64,000 bases of DNA from Demequina sp. NBRC 110057 (lineage in GTDB: Bacteria > Actinomycetota > Actinomycetes > Actinomycetales > Demequinaceae). Shown here piece by piece: positions 40,913-48,829 of this stretch. The stretch spans positions 372,001 through 436,000 of the forward strand of contig NZ_BBRN01000003.1 of NCBI RefSeq assembly GCF_002090175.1. The letters are read 5' to 3'. How positions within the stretch are numbered: the stretch's first letter is position 1; each line of letters opens with the position of its first letter. A program made the position numbers and the translations under genes. A model generated the notes under the pieces. The model saw only the letters and a list, made by a program, of their open reading frames with translations, was not told the origin of the DNA and made no database searches.

Positions 40913-41008
40913 CGGCGACGCCGTCCCGACTGGGACCGCTCACAGGAACCTCCTCGCCGGGTCGGACGTTGGCCCCGTAGACGACGCCCGACTCAGCGAG
41001 GAGCCAAC

Positions 41009-41491
41009 ATGCGCCTGGCCGCCACAGCAGCAACAGTGACCACCCTGTCCGCCGGATTCCTGGCCGGATGCAGCGCCGACGACCTAGGGTCCACGGTCGC
41101 CACCTACGCCCGCGACGCCGCCCAGCAGGCCGTCGAGGACGCCACGGGAGGCGACGTGTCCCTGAACTTTGGCGACGGCGCCACCCTTCCCACCGACTGG
41201 CCCGAGAGCATTCCCGTCCCCGACGGCGAACTCGCCGCTGCCGCCACCACTGGCGAGGGCTGGACCATCGCGACCACGGGACCGTCGCTCGCGCTCACCG
41301 ACTACGTCGAGCAGCTCGAGGACGCGGGCTTCAGCGACGCGGGCTCGGGCTCCGCGGGCGACGCGGCGACCGCCCACCACATGAGCGACGGCGAGCACGC
41401 GGTCACCGCCGCCTGGGCGTCCGAACCCGGCGGCGACTCCGGCCTCATCACCGTCGTGGTCGCCCCCGCGGGCTCCGGGTCCACCCAATAG
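41009..41491 (+). CDS. Putative lipoprotein, function unknown
   Basis: The 160 residues carry a signal peptide ending in the lipobox FLAGC (Cys 21). A small domain with a hydrophilic Gly/Asp/Ala composition follows and ends in a Ser/Gly tail. The segment PTDWPESIPVPDGEL recurs in actinobacterial lipoproteins of unknown role. GCGAGGAG lies five bases before the ATG. A perfect terminator built from an inverted pair of the GGCCGATGC word follows the stop. Confidence 0.78.
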   Translation: MRLAATAATVTTLSAGFLAGCSADDLGSTVATYARDAAQQAVEDATGGDVSLNFGDGATLPTDWPESIPVPDGELAAAATTGEGWTIATTGPSLALTDYVEQLEDAGFSDAGSGSAGDAATAHHMSDGEHAVTAAWASEPGGDSGLITVVVAPAGSGSTQ

Positions 41492-41512
41492 CCGCCGGAA
41501 AGCACAGACCAA

Positions 41513-41550
41513 GGGCCGATGCGGTGGCCGCCCGGCCACCGCATCGGCCC
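41513..41550. terminator. Bidirectional terminator made of an inverted GGCCGATGC pair
   Basis: Seventeen-base arms 41513-41529 and 41534-41550 pair perfectly around the loop GCCC. Each arm contains one copy of the iterated 9-mer (41514-41522 and 41541-41549). It lies between two convergent genes and serves both. Confidence 0.85.
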
Positions 41551-41564
41551 TCCGTCTATCCGCG

Positions 41565-42326
41565 TCAGGACTTGGGCGTCGCCCGGCGCAGGAACAGGAA
41601 GCCCACCACTCCACACGCCACGGTGACGGGCAGCGTCCAGGCGACCATCACGGCCGGAGAGGTGTCGACGAACCACCGGCCCACGTCGCCCCAGCTGCCG
41701 GTCGCCGTGATGATCCACGCGGCGCCCACGAGCAGCACCGCGAGGCCGATGAAGAACGCGTACAGGCCGTACGCCTTCCACCGCACCCACACCGTCGCGA
41801 CGGCGGCGCCAAGGAAGAAGAACAGCAGCATCAGCCCGAAGAAGACGGTCCACAGCACCAGCAGGGGGTCGTCGTTCAGCCCGTACGGGGCGAAGAAGGC
41901 TGCGCCGAGGCCCCACCCGTCGGTGGCGCGCTCGACCGCCGCGATCGCGGTCAGGCCCGTCGAGTACAGCAGCGAGAGCTGCACGAAGTAGATGCTGCTG
42001 CCCAGGTAGAAGTCCCGGCGGGTGACGGCGAAGCCCAGCGCGAAGGGGAACGTCAGGTTCATGGACTGCACTGCCACGACCATCATGAACACCACGATCC
42101 AGGAGATGCCGCCGTTGTAGATGAAGGCATCCGGTTCGAGGTTCTCCACTCCCCCGGCCGCGTTCGCGACCATGAGCCAGATGGCAAGGTTGATCGCGAA
42201 GATCGCGAGCGTGATGAGCCACGGCAGCACGAGCGTGGGGACCGGGTTCGCGAGGTGCAGGTGCACCACGTTGGACAGGCGCCTGGGCGCGGAGGGCACG
42301 GCGCGCTCGGGGGTGATGGCGGTCAT
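41565..42326 (-). CDS. ABC-2-like membrane protein of a GntR-ABC cassette
   Basis: The 253 residues have six predicted membrane helices and short loops. There is no recognised catalytic motif. The ATG overlaps the stop of the ATPase gene (ATGA), so it is the membrane partner of that ATPase. It resembles the YtrC/D-type permeases of Firmicute and actinobacterial YtrA cassettes in layout only. The likely role is export or sensing of envelope-active compounds (inference from the GntR/YtrA context). Confidence 0.78.
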   Translation of the reverse strand: MTAITPERAVPSAPRRLSNVVHLHLANPVPTLVLPWLITLAIFAINLAIWLMVANAAGGVENLEPDAFIYNGGISWIVVFMMVVAVQSMNLTFPFALGFAVTRRDFYLGSSIYFVQLSLLYSTGLTAIAAVERATDGWGLGAAFFAPYGLNDDPLLVLWTVFFGLMLLFFFLGAAVATVWVRWKAYGLYAFFIGLAVLLVGAAWIITATGSWGDVGRWFVDTSPAVMVAWTLPVTVACGVVGFLFLRRATPKS

Positions 42327-43210
42327 GCGGAGACCTCCTCGGTCTCGAGCCCGCCTGTGCGGCGGACGATGAGTTCCTGGAGCGACACGGGGGTCGCCTC
42401 GAGTCCGGCCGATGCCGCGGCTCGCTTGTCCTCGGCGCTCAGCCCGGCGAGGGTGACGGACGCGATGCCGCCGATCGTGGTGCGGTCGAGCACCTCGTGT
42501 CGCGCCGAGAACGCCTCGACGTCCGCGGCGCGCCCCACGAGGGTGGTGGCCGAGCCCCGCAGGTCGTCCGCGTCGGCGTTCATCACCAGGCGCCCCTTGT
42601 CGATCACGAGGACGCGTTGCAGGAGTGCCGCAGCCTCGTCGATGAGGTGGGTGGACAGGAGGATGGTGCGCGGGTGCTCCGCGTAGTCCTCGAGAAGCAG
42701 GTCGTAGAAGCGGCGGCGAGCCACGGCGTCGAGCCCCGCGTAGGGCTCGTCCAGCAGGGTGAAGTCGGCGCGCGAGGCGATGCCGACGATGACGCCGATG
42801 GCGCTGCGCTGGCCGCGCGAGAGCTTCTTCATCTTGCGGTCGAGCGGCGCCTGGAAGGCGTCGACGAGCCGCTGCGCGAGAGCCGCGTCCCAGTGGGGGA
42901 AGAAGCGCGGGGCGATCTTCAGGACGTGCTTGCCCTGGAAGTCGTCGGGATAGACCTGCGACTCCTTGATGAAGCAGGTGCGGCCCACCACGGCGGCGTT
43001 CTCGACCGGGCCGTGGCCGAACAGGCGCACGTCGCCAGAGGTGGCGAAGTCCTGCCCGGTGAGAAGCTGCATGAGGGTGGTCTTGCCGGCGCCGTTGCGG
43101 CCGAGCAGGCCGTGGATGCCGCCCTCCTCAAGGGAGAACGACACGTCGTCGACGGCGGTGACCTTGCCGAAGCGCTTGGTGAGGCCGGCGGCCTCGACGA
43201 TGGCGGTCAT
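42323..43210 (-). CDS. ABC transporter ATPase of a GntR-ABC cassette
   Basis: A 295-residue ATPase. Walker A is GRNGAGKTT near 38, the signature is degenerate (KLSRGQRSAI), Walker B is FTLLDEPYAGLD and the switch is LLSTHLIDEA. The C-terminal extension after residue 210 is typical of ABC-2 exporters. Both ends overlap their neighbours by four bases (ATGA), giving a coupled GntR-ATPase-permease operon. Confidence 0.9.
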   Translation of the reverse strand: MTAIVEAAGLTKRFGKVTAVDDVSFSLEEGGIHGLLGRNGAGKTTLMQLLTGQDFATSGDVRLFGHGPVENAAVVGRTCFIKESQVYPDDFQGKHVLKIAPRFFPHWDAALAQRLVDAFQAPLDRKMKKLSRGQRSAIGVIVGIASRADFTLLDEPYAGLDAVARRRFYDLLLEDYAEHPRTILLSTHLIDEAAALLQRVLVIDKGRLVMNADADDLRGSATTLVGRAADVEAFSARHEVLDRTTIGGIASVTLAGLSAEDKRAAASAGLEATPVSLQELIVRRTGGLETEEVSA

Positions 43211-43563
43211 CGGTTCATCTCCTTCGCGATCATGTCCTGAAGCTGTGCGGTGGTGAGGCCGAGCCCGCGGGCGCGGTCGGCGAGGGGGCGCACGTGGGCG
43301 TCCCTGAACTCGGCCCGGCGCTCGTCGAGCAGCCGGGCCCTGGCCCCCTCGGCGACGAACATCCCGATGCCGCGGCGCTTGTACAGCACGCCGGCGTCGA
43401 CCAGGAGGTTCACCCCCTTCAGGGCGGTGGCGGGATTGATCCGGTGAAAGGCGGCGAGGTCGTTGATGGACGGCACCTGCGACTCCTCGCCCAGCGCGCC
43501 CTCGAGGATCTGGCCCTCGAGCTGCTGAGCGACCTGCAGGAAGATCGGCCGACCATCGTCCAC
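43207..43563 (-). CDS. GntR-family regulator, YtrA subfamily
   Basis: A 118-residue protein with an N-terminal winged helix (QLEGQILEGALGEESQVPSI, then NPATALKGVNLLVDAGVLYK) and only a short two-helix C-terminal region. That length defines the YtrA subfamily, which controls adjacent ABC transporter genes. The start is GTG 43563 with an AAGGGG/GAGG region upstream. A 13-bp-arm inverted repeat lies 23 bases upstream of the start and is the obvious operator. It is expected to repress its own operon until an envelope-stress ligand is present. Confidence 0.9.
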   Translation of the reverse strand: MDDGRPIFLQVAQQLEGQILEGALGEESQVPSINDLAAFHRINPATALKGVNLLVDAGVLYKRRGIGMFVAEGARARLLDERRAEFRDAHVRPLADRARGLGLTTAQLQDMIAKEMNR

Positions 43564-43585
43564 GTCCTCACACCCCTTCCGGTTC

Positions 43586-43615
43586 GTTGGTTAGTTACTT
43601 CTGTAACTAACCAAC
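43586..43615 (-). promoter_or_regulatory. 30-bp perfect inverted repeat, GntR/YtrA operator
   Basis: GTTGGTTAGTTAC (43586-43598), TTCT, GTAACTAACCAAC (43603-43615). Arms of 13 bp without mismatch, strikingly AT-rich for this genome, directly before the gntR-like gene. It very probably overlaps the promoter. The rest of the gap up to 43732 contains one GGCCGATGC word (43646). Confidence 0.85.
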
Positions 43616-43732
43616 CATGCACCGGGAGGCCTGTCAACGGCTCGCGGCCGATGCACCCTTTACCAGGAGCGTTGCGTCGCCCCGCTATCGCGCGGGGGGA
43701 CGGCGTCGGCCCCTGGCCCTACAGTGGGTGAC

Positions 43733-44356
43733 ATGCCTGACACCCCCCTCGTGTGGATCGACTGCGAGATGACCGGCCTCGACACGGTCAACGACGCCCT
43801 CGTGGAGGTGGCCTGCCTGGTCACCGACTCCGACCTCAACATCCTCGGTGAGGGGGTGCAGGTCGTCATCAAACCGTCGCAGGAGGCGCTGGACGGGATG
43901 AACGACTTTGTGCGGGACATGCACACCAGCTCGGGGCTCCTGCCCGAGCTCGAGCACGGCACCACGATGGAGGATGCCCAGGCTCAGGTGCTGGCGTACA
44001 TCCGCGAGCACGTCCCGACGGCCGGAAAGTCGCCGCTGGCGGGAAACACCGTCGGCATGGACAAGATGTTCCTCGACCGCGACATGCCCGAGGTCATGGG
44101 CCACCTGCACTACCGCGTGGTCGACGTGTCCTCCTTCAAGGAGCTGGTGCGCCGCTGGTATCCGCGAGTGTTCTTCAACGCCCCCGCAAAGACGGGCGGC
44201 CACCGCGCGCTGGGAGACATCCGCGACTCCATCACCGAGCTGCGCTACTACCGCGAGGTCATCCTCACCCCCCTGCCCGGCCCCGACTCGGACACGGCCG
44301 CCGCCGCGGCGGCTAAGGTCACCGAGCGGCACAGCGCCGAATCGGCCCAGGCATAG
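43733..44356 (+). CDS. orn: Oligoribonuclease
   Basis: A 207-residue DEDDh 3'-5' exoribonuclease that degrades di- and short oligoribonucleotides, including the pGpG product of c-di-GMP breakdown. Motifs: WIDCEMTGLD (Exo I), GNTVGMDKMFLDRDMPEV (Exo II) and GGHRALGDIRDSI (Exo III, HxxxxD). A basic/Ala-rich tail extends past the usual 180 residues. ATG 43733 lies 7 bases after TACAGT (43720-43725), so it is leaderless. The next gene is tRNA-His, an arrangement common in Actinobacteria. Confidence 0.96.
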   Translation: MPDTPLVWIDCEMTGLDTVNDALVEVACLVTDSDLNILGEGVQVVIKPSQEALDGMNDFVRDMHTSSGLLPELEHGTTMEDAQAQVLAYIREHVPTAGKSPLAGNTVGMDKMFLDRDMPEVMGHLHYRVVDVSSFKELVRRWYPRVFFNAPAKTGGHRALGDIRDSITELRYYREVILTPLPGPDSDTAAAAAAKVTERHSAESAQA

Positions 44357-44433
44357 CGGCATCGCGCGGGCGCGTCGCGAGCACCCGCGCGGACACGGTA
44401 TGATCGTCGTCGGTCCTGATTCAGGGCCGCATG

Positions 44434-44509
44434 GTGGCTATAGCTCAGCTGGTAGAGCACCGCGTTGTGGTCGCGGGGGCCGCGGGTTCAAGTCCCGTTA
44501 GCCACCCCA
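44434..44509 (+). tRNA. tRNA-His (anticodon GTG)
   Basis: Acceptor stem GTGGCTA/TAGCCAC, with the His-specific extra G at 44433 able to pair with C 44506. D-arm AGCTCAGCTGGTAGAGC, anticodon loop TTGTGGT and T-arm GCGGGTTCAAGTCCCGT. CCA is encoded (44507-44509). Confidence 0.96.
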
Positions 44510-44513
44510 CAGC

Positions 44514-44543
44514 GAAGGCCCCCGGGATTTCCCGGGGGCCTTC
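44514..44543 (+). terminator. Terminator after tRNA-His
   Basis: GAAGGCCCCCGGG (44514-44526) pairs exactly with CCCGGGGGCCTTC (44531-44543) around ATTT, five bases past the tRNA CCA. Confidence 0.85.
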
Positions 44544-44606
44544 GTCATTCCCCGACGGCGCGGGTACCCTTGACCGTCGAGTCCCGGACGGATGTGGAGG
44601 ACCAGG

Positions 44607-45392
44607 ATGCTCGCAGCGCTTACGGGTGCCGGACTGTCGGCGGCCGCCGGCCTGAACGCCTTCATCCCCCTGCTCGTCGTGGGGCTGTTCGCGCGCTTCA
44701 CCGACTACATCGTGCTCCCCGACCACCTGCTGTGGCTCGAGTCGTGGCCCATGATCATCATCTCGGCCGCCCTGCTCGCGCTCGAACTTGTCGTGGACAA
44801 GATCCCCGGGGTCGATCACGTCAACGACCTCATCCAGACCGCCATCCGGCCCCTCGTGGGAGGCGTGATCTTCGCGGCCACCGCCGCCGCGACGGCGGTC
44901 GACTCGTCCACGTTCTGGCAGGACAACCCGCTGGTCGCAGGCCTCGTCGGCGCGGTGCTGACGCTCGCGGTGCACGTCGGTAAGGCAGCGTCGCGCCCCG
45001 CCGTCAACGCCACGACCGGCGGCACGGGCGCCCCGCTCGCCTCCTTCGCCGAGGACGCGATCTCGCTCACCCTGTGCATGGTCGCGATCTTCGTGCCCAT
45101 CCTCGTCATCGTGGTGTTCATCGTCATCGCTGTCGCGATCTACCGCATCGTCACCACGGGACGGCGGCGCCGCCGCCACCGCGAGATGCGTCAGGCCCAG
45201 GAGCGCATCGAGCGCGAGGCGCAGGAGGCCGAGGGCGGCATGGTCGCGTGGTGGCGCTCCAAGTGGCGCGAGCCGCGCCTGCTGTCGCGCCGCCCCGAGC
45301 CCCTCGACTCCGACGTCTCCCCCGCATCGGCCCCGAGCGCCGGCACTCCCGCGAGCGCGGCGAGCCCGGACGAGGACGCCACCCGCGCCTAG
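44607..45392 (+). CDS. DUF4126 family membrane protein
   Basis: The 261 residues begin MLAALTGAGLSAAAGLNAFI, the DUF4126 hallmark, and continue with VVDKIPGVDHVNDLIQTAIR and a Gly/Ala-rich membrane domain of four to five helices. A basic stretch (GRRRRRHREMRQ) and a long polar tail form a cytoplasmic C-terminus. Function of the family is unknown. ATG 44607 is chosen for GGAGG six bases upstream; ATG 44592 overlaps that site. A TACCCT box at 44574-44579 may be the -10. Confidence 0.85.
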   Translation: MLAALTGAGLSAAAGLNAFIPLLVVGLFARFTDYIVLPDHLLWLESWPMIIISAALLALELVVDKIPGVDHVNDLIQTAIRPLVGGVIFAATAAATAVDSSTFWQDNPLVAGLVGAVLTLAVHVGKAASRPAVNATTGGTGAPLASFAEDAISLTLCMVAIFVPILVIVVFIVIAVAIYRIVTTGRRRRRHREMRQAQERIEREAQEAEGGMVAWWRSKWREPRLLSRRPEPLDSDVSPASAPSAGTPASAASPDEDATRA

Positions 45393-45398
45393 CCGCCG

Positions 45399-46151
45399 TT
45401 AGCCGGCGACGGTGCCGAAGTCGGCAAGGAAGTCGGCGACAAAGGCGTTGGCGGGCGCATCCGTGACCTCGTCGGGGGTCCCCAGCTGCTCGAGCACGCC
45501 GCCCTTGGACAGCACAGCGATCCGGTCCGCGAGGATGACCGCCTCGCGCATGTCGTGCGTCACCATCATCACGGTGAGCCCCAGCGAGCGCTGCAGCTCG
45601 AGGAACTCCTGCTGGAGGCGGCGCCTGCCCTGTGGGTCGACGGCGCCGAACGGCTCGTCCATGAGCATCACGGGAGGCTCCACCGCGAGGGCGCGCGCCA
45701 CACCGACGCGCTGACGCTCGCCGCCCGAGAGCTCGTGCGGGTACCGCTTGCCGTAGGTGGCGTGCGGGAGCCCCACGAGGTCGAGCAACTGCTCCACCCG
45801 CTCGCGCGTACGCGCCTTGTCCCACTTCAGGAGGCCCGGCACGGTGGCGACGTTCTGCGCGACAGTGCGGTGCGGGAACAGGCCCACGTGCTGGATGACG
45901 TAGCCGATGGAGCGGCGCAGCCTCACGGGGTCCTGGCTCAGGACATCGGCCCCGTCGACGGTGATGGTGCCGCCAGTGGGCTCCACCAGGCGATTCACCA
46001 TGCGCAGCGTGGTGGACTTTCCGCAGCCCGACGGCCCGACGAGGCACAGCACCTCGCCCGGTGTGACCGCGAGGCTGAGGTCGCCGACAGCGACGGTGCC
46101 ATCCGGATATTCCTTGCGCACGTGGTCGAAGACGATGCCGGCGTGATCCAT
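45399..46151 (-). CDS. Osmoprotectant ABC transporter ATPase (OpuCA/ProV-like, no CBS)
   Basis: A 250-residue ATPase. Walker A is GPSGCGKST near 39, then YVIQHVGLFPHRTVAQNV, the signature is LSGGERQRVG, Walker B is VMLMDEPFGAVDP and the switch is VTHDMREA, all typical of OpuCA/YehX. It ends at residue 250 without the CBS pair that senses osmotic strength in most OpuCA, so regulation of activity must differ. The ATG is 6 bases after minus-strand TAGCGT (46163-46158). It is divergent from the two permease genes instead of sharing their operon, and convergent with the DUF4126 gene. Confidence 0.92.
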   Translation of the reverse strand: MDHAGIVFDHVRKEYPDGTVAVGDLSLAVTPGEVLCLVGPSGCGKSTTLRMVNRLVEPTGGTITVDGADVLSQDPVRLRRSIGYVIQHVGLFPHRTVAQNVATVPGLLKWDKARTRERVEQLLDLVGLPHATYGKRYPHELSGGERQRVGVARALAVEPPVMLMDEPFGAVDPQGRRRLQQEFLELQRSLGLTVMMVTHDMREAVILADRIAVLSKGGVLEQLGTPDEVTDAPANAFVADFLADFGTVAG

Positions 46152-46239
46152 CCCGTCACGCTACCGTGCCGCCACACGCGCGGTCACGGCGCGCGGCCGA
46201 TGCGGGGGCCGGGTTCCGCACACCCTGTACGGTCGTGGC
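46152..46239. promoter_or_regulatory. Divergent leaderless promoters of the OpuC-type system
   Basis: Minus-strand TAGCGT (46163-46158) and plus-strand TACGGT (46228-46233) each lie 6 bases from an ATG. One GGCCGATGC word (46195-46203) sits between them. The shared gap would allow common control of ATPase and permeases. Confidence 0.6.
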
Positions 46240-46902
46240 ATGGACGCCGTGCCCAACCCGTGGTTCTCGTGGGACTACGTCGAGCGCAACTGGGGCGAGG
46301 TGTCGGACCAGCTGGTCATCCACACCACCCTCACGCTGCAGGCGGTGGCGATCGCGCTCGTGATCGCCTTCCCGCTCGCGGTGCTCGCCCGCCGCATCCC
46401 CCGGCTCGCCGGGCCGATCATGGGCGTCTCGGGCGTGCTCTACACGATTCCCTCGTTCGCGCTATTCGGACTGCTCGCGCCGTTCACGGGCATCGGCCGC
46501 ACCACGGTGCTGATCGGGCTGGTGGCGTACGCACTGCTGGTCCTGGTGCGCAACATCTTGGTGGGCCTGCAGGGCGTCGACAGGGACGTGGTCGATGCGG
46601 CGCGCGGCGTGGGCTACTCCCCCACCCGCATGCTGTTCGCCGTCGAACTGCCCAATGCGCTGCCGTCGATCGTCGCCGGGCTGAGGATCGCCACGGTGTC
46701 GACAGTCGCGCTCGTCACCGTGGGCGTCGTCGTGGGATACGGAGGGCTGGGACAGCTGATGTTCCGCGGCCTGCAGTCGGACTACCGTGCGCAGATCATG
46801 ACCGCCACGCTCCTGTGCCTCGCGCTCGCGCTGATCCTGGACCTGATCCTCGCGCTGGCGGGACGGCTCGCCACGCCGTGGCTGCGCAGGAGGGCATCAT
46901 GA
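46240..46902 (+). CDS. Osmoprotectant ABC transporter permease 1 (OpuCB-like)
   Basis: The 220 residues have five to six membrane helices. The EAA coupling loop is DVVDAARGVGYSPTRMLFAV, and VLYTIPSFALFGLLAPFTGIG is characteristic of OpuCB/YehW. It is leaderless (TACGGT 6 bases upstream). The stop overlaps the next permease's ATG (ATGA). It forms the channel with the second permease. Confidence 0.93.
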   Translation: MDAVPNPWFSWDYVERNWGEVSDQLVIHTTLTLQAVAIALVIAFPLAVLARRIPRLAGPIMGVSGVLYTIPSFALFGLLAPFTGIGRTTVLIGLVAYALLVLVRNILVGLQGVDRDVVDAARGVGYSPTRMLFAVELPNALPSIVAGLRIATVSTVALVTVGVVVGYGGLGQLMFRGLQSDYRAQIMTATLLCLALALILDLILALAGRLATPWLRRRAS

Positions 46903-47630
46903 GCACGCTCGGCGACGCCTGGACGTACCTCACCACGTGGGAGAATTGGACCGGCGCAAACGGCCTCACCACCCCCACCTACGACGGCGGCTGGCGGTTC
47001 TCCCAGGACTCGATCCTCGCGCTCGGCATCGAGCACCTGTGGCTGTCGTTTGCGGCGGTGACCATCGCTGTCGTCGTCGCGCTCCCCCTGGGGTTGTTCC
47101 TCGGCCACGTGCGCCGCGGCGGCGGCACCACCGTGGTGGTGTCCAACGTCACCCGCGCAATGCCCACCCTCGCCCTGCTCACCCTGTTTGCGGCATCGGC
47201 CATCGGGTACGGCAACACCGCCGTGATCCTCGCCGCCGCCATCTTCGCCTTCCCTCCCATCCTCACCAACGCGTACACGGGCATGGCCGATGTGGACGCG
47301 GACATCCGCGAGGCGGCCGTCGGCCAGGGGCTCACGGCGCGCCAGGTGGCCCTCAGGGTCGAGCTGCCGCTCGCGATCCCGCTCGTCGCCGCTGGCCTCA
47401 GGACCTCGACAGTGCAGACCGTCGCCACCGTGCCGCTGGCAGCTCTCGTGGCCGGCGGTGGGCTCGGGGTCATCGTCAACACCGGCCTCGCCACTCAGCG
47501 CTACGGGCAGGTCCTCGCCGGAGCCGTCATCATCGCCGTGCTCGCGCTCACCATCGATCTCGTCATGTCGCGCCTGCAGCGGCTCGCCACCCCCGCTCCC
47601 CTGCGCGAGGCGGCGGCGACCGCTGTCTGA
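46899..47630 (+). CDS. Osmoprotectant ABC transporter permease 2 (OpuCD-like)
   Basis: The 243 residues have an extended polar N-terminus (about 40 residues), then six helices. The coupling loop is DIREAAVGQGLTARQVALRV, and TRAMPTLALLTLFAASAIGYG matches OpuCD/YehY. It is coupled to permease 1 and is followed by 125 bases before the binding-protein gene. Confidence 0.93.
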   Translation: MSTLGDAWTYLTTWENWTGANGLTTPTYDGGWRFSQDSILALGIEHLWLSFAAVTIAVVVALPLGLFLGHVRRGGGTTVVVSNVTRAMPTLALLTLFAASAIGYGNTAVILAAAIFAFPPILTNAYTGMADVDADIREAAVGQGLTARQVALRVELPLAIPLVAAGLRTSTVQTVATVPLAALVAGGGLGVIVNTGLATQRYGQVLAGAVIIAVLALTIDLVMSRLQRLATPAPLREAAATAV

Positions 47631-47755
47631 GCCGCCGCATCGGCCCTCGCCGCGCGCCGACCCTCGGACGCGCCTAAGGTGAAAAGGTCCTGGTGGGAAC
47701 AGATTCCGTGGCGTCCTGGTTGCCAGGGTGTCCGACCCCGACACGAGGAGCACCG

Positions 47756-48766
47756 ATGCACACCCGTTCGTACCTGCTGGCGGCAACTGCCGTCGCGTCG
47801 CTCGCCCTGACCGCCTGTAGTTCCGGCGGCGACGACGACTCCACCCCCGCCGCGAGCGGCTCCGACGCTCCGGCCGCAAGCGAGAGCGCCTCGGCGAGCG
47901 GCACCCAGGAGTGCCTCCCCGTCCCCGGCGACCAGCTCGTGGTGCTCGAGGACGACCTCGAGCTGCAGAACAGCGACAACATCATCCCGGCACTGAACCA
48001 GGAGGTCGCCTCGCAGGACGTGCTCGACGTGCTGGCCGCGGTGTCCGGGGCGCTCGACACCCCCACGCTGATCGAGCTCAACAAGTCCGTGGACATCGAC
48101 CGCCAGACCTCCGAGGAGGTCGCGGAGGCGTGGCTCGACCAGGCCGCGCTGTCCATCTCCGAGACCGGCGACGACAGCACCATCGTGGTCGGCGCCGCCA
48201 ACTTCTCCGAGAACATCACGCTCGCCGAGATCTACGCCGACGCCCTCGACGAGGCCGGCTACGAGACCGAGGTGCGCGAGATCGGCAACCGCGAGACGTA
48301 CCTGCCCGCGCTCGAGAGCGGCGAGATCGACATCGTCCCCGAGTACGCGGCGACGTTCGCCGAGTTCCTGGACGGCGACGTCGAGAACACGGTGGCGTCC
48401 GGCGACATCGCCGAGACCGTGGCCGCCCTCACGCCGCTCGCCGAGGAGTTCGGGCTCGTCGTCGGCGAGCCGGCCGATGCGCAGGACCAGAACGCCTTCG
48501 CCGTCACCCAGGGCTTCGTCGACCAGTACGGCGTCACCACGCTGTCGGAGCTGGCCGAGACCTGCGGCGGCATCGTCCTGGGCGGCCCGCCGGAGTGCCC
48601 CGAGCGCCCGTTCTGCCAGCCCGGACTGGAGGGTGAGTACGGCATCGAGGTCGCCGAGTTCCGCTCGCTCGACGCCGGCGGCCCGCTGACCAAGAACGCC
48701 ATCACCACCGGCGAGATCGCCCTCGGCCTGGTGTTCTCCTCCGACGGGGCGCTCGCGACCAGCTGA
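47756..48766 (+). CDS. Osmoprotectant-binding lipoprotein, apparently circularly permuted
   Basis: A 336-residue precursor with lipobox ALTAC (Cys near 20). After a Ser/Ala linker, residues about 55-130 (LVVLEDDLELQNSDNIIPAL, TLIELNKSVD, VAEAWL) look like the segment that ends OpuCC/ProX/OsmF proteins. Residues about 140-336 (VVGAANFSENITLAEIYADAL, then ALESGEIDIVPEYAATFAEF) look like the segment that starts them, and the protein stops at ALGLVFSSDGA, where the family normally continues into VVLEDD. The same parts are therefore present in swapped order. GAGGAG precedes the ATG. It belongs with the OpuC-type ATPase and permeases. Confidence 0.88.
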   Translation: MHTRSYLLAATAVASLALTACSSGGDDDSTPAASGSDAPAASESASASGTQECLPVPGDQLVVLEDDLELQNSDNIIPALNQEVASQDVLDVLAAVSGALDTPTLIELNKSVDIDRQTSEEVAEAWLDQAALSISETGDDSTIVVGAANFSENITLAEIYADALDEAGYETEVREIGNRETYLPALESGEIDIVPEYAATFAEFLDGDVENTVASGDIAETVAALTPLAEEFGLVVGEPADAQDQNAFAVTQGFVDQYGVTTLSELAETCGGIVLGGPPECPERPFCQPGLEGEYGIEVAEFRSLDAGGPLTKNAITTGEIALGLVFSSDGALATS

Positions 48767-48785
48767 CGCGCCACGCACACGCGTC

Positions 48786-48822
48786 GGAGCCCCGACCACC
48801 GCTGAGAGGTGGTCGGGGCTCC
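48786..48822. terminator. Bidirectional terminator
   Basis: Fifteen-base perfect arms 48786-48800 and 48808-48822 flank a 7-base loop between the convergent binding-protein and tetR-like genes. Confidence 0.85.
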
Positions 48823-48829
48823 GTCGCGT

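Noticed and set aside
45555..47630. A 691-codon frame joining two permeases
   Set aside because: The N-terminal part is antisense to the OpuCA-like gene and then out of frame with permease 1. Permease 2 starts at 46899 with an ATGA overlap.
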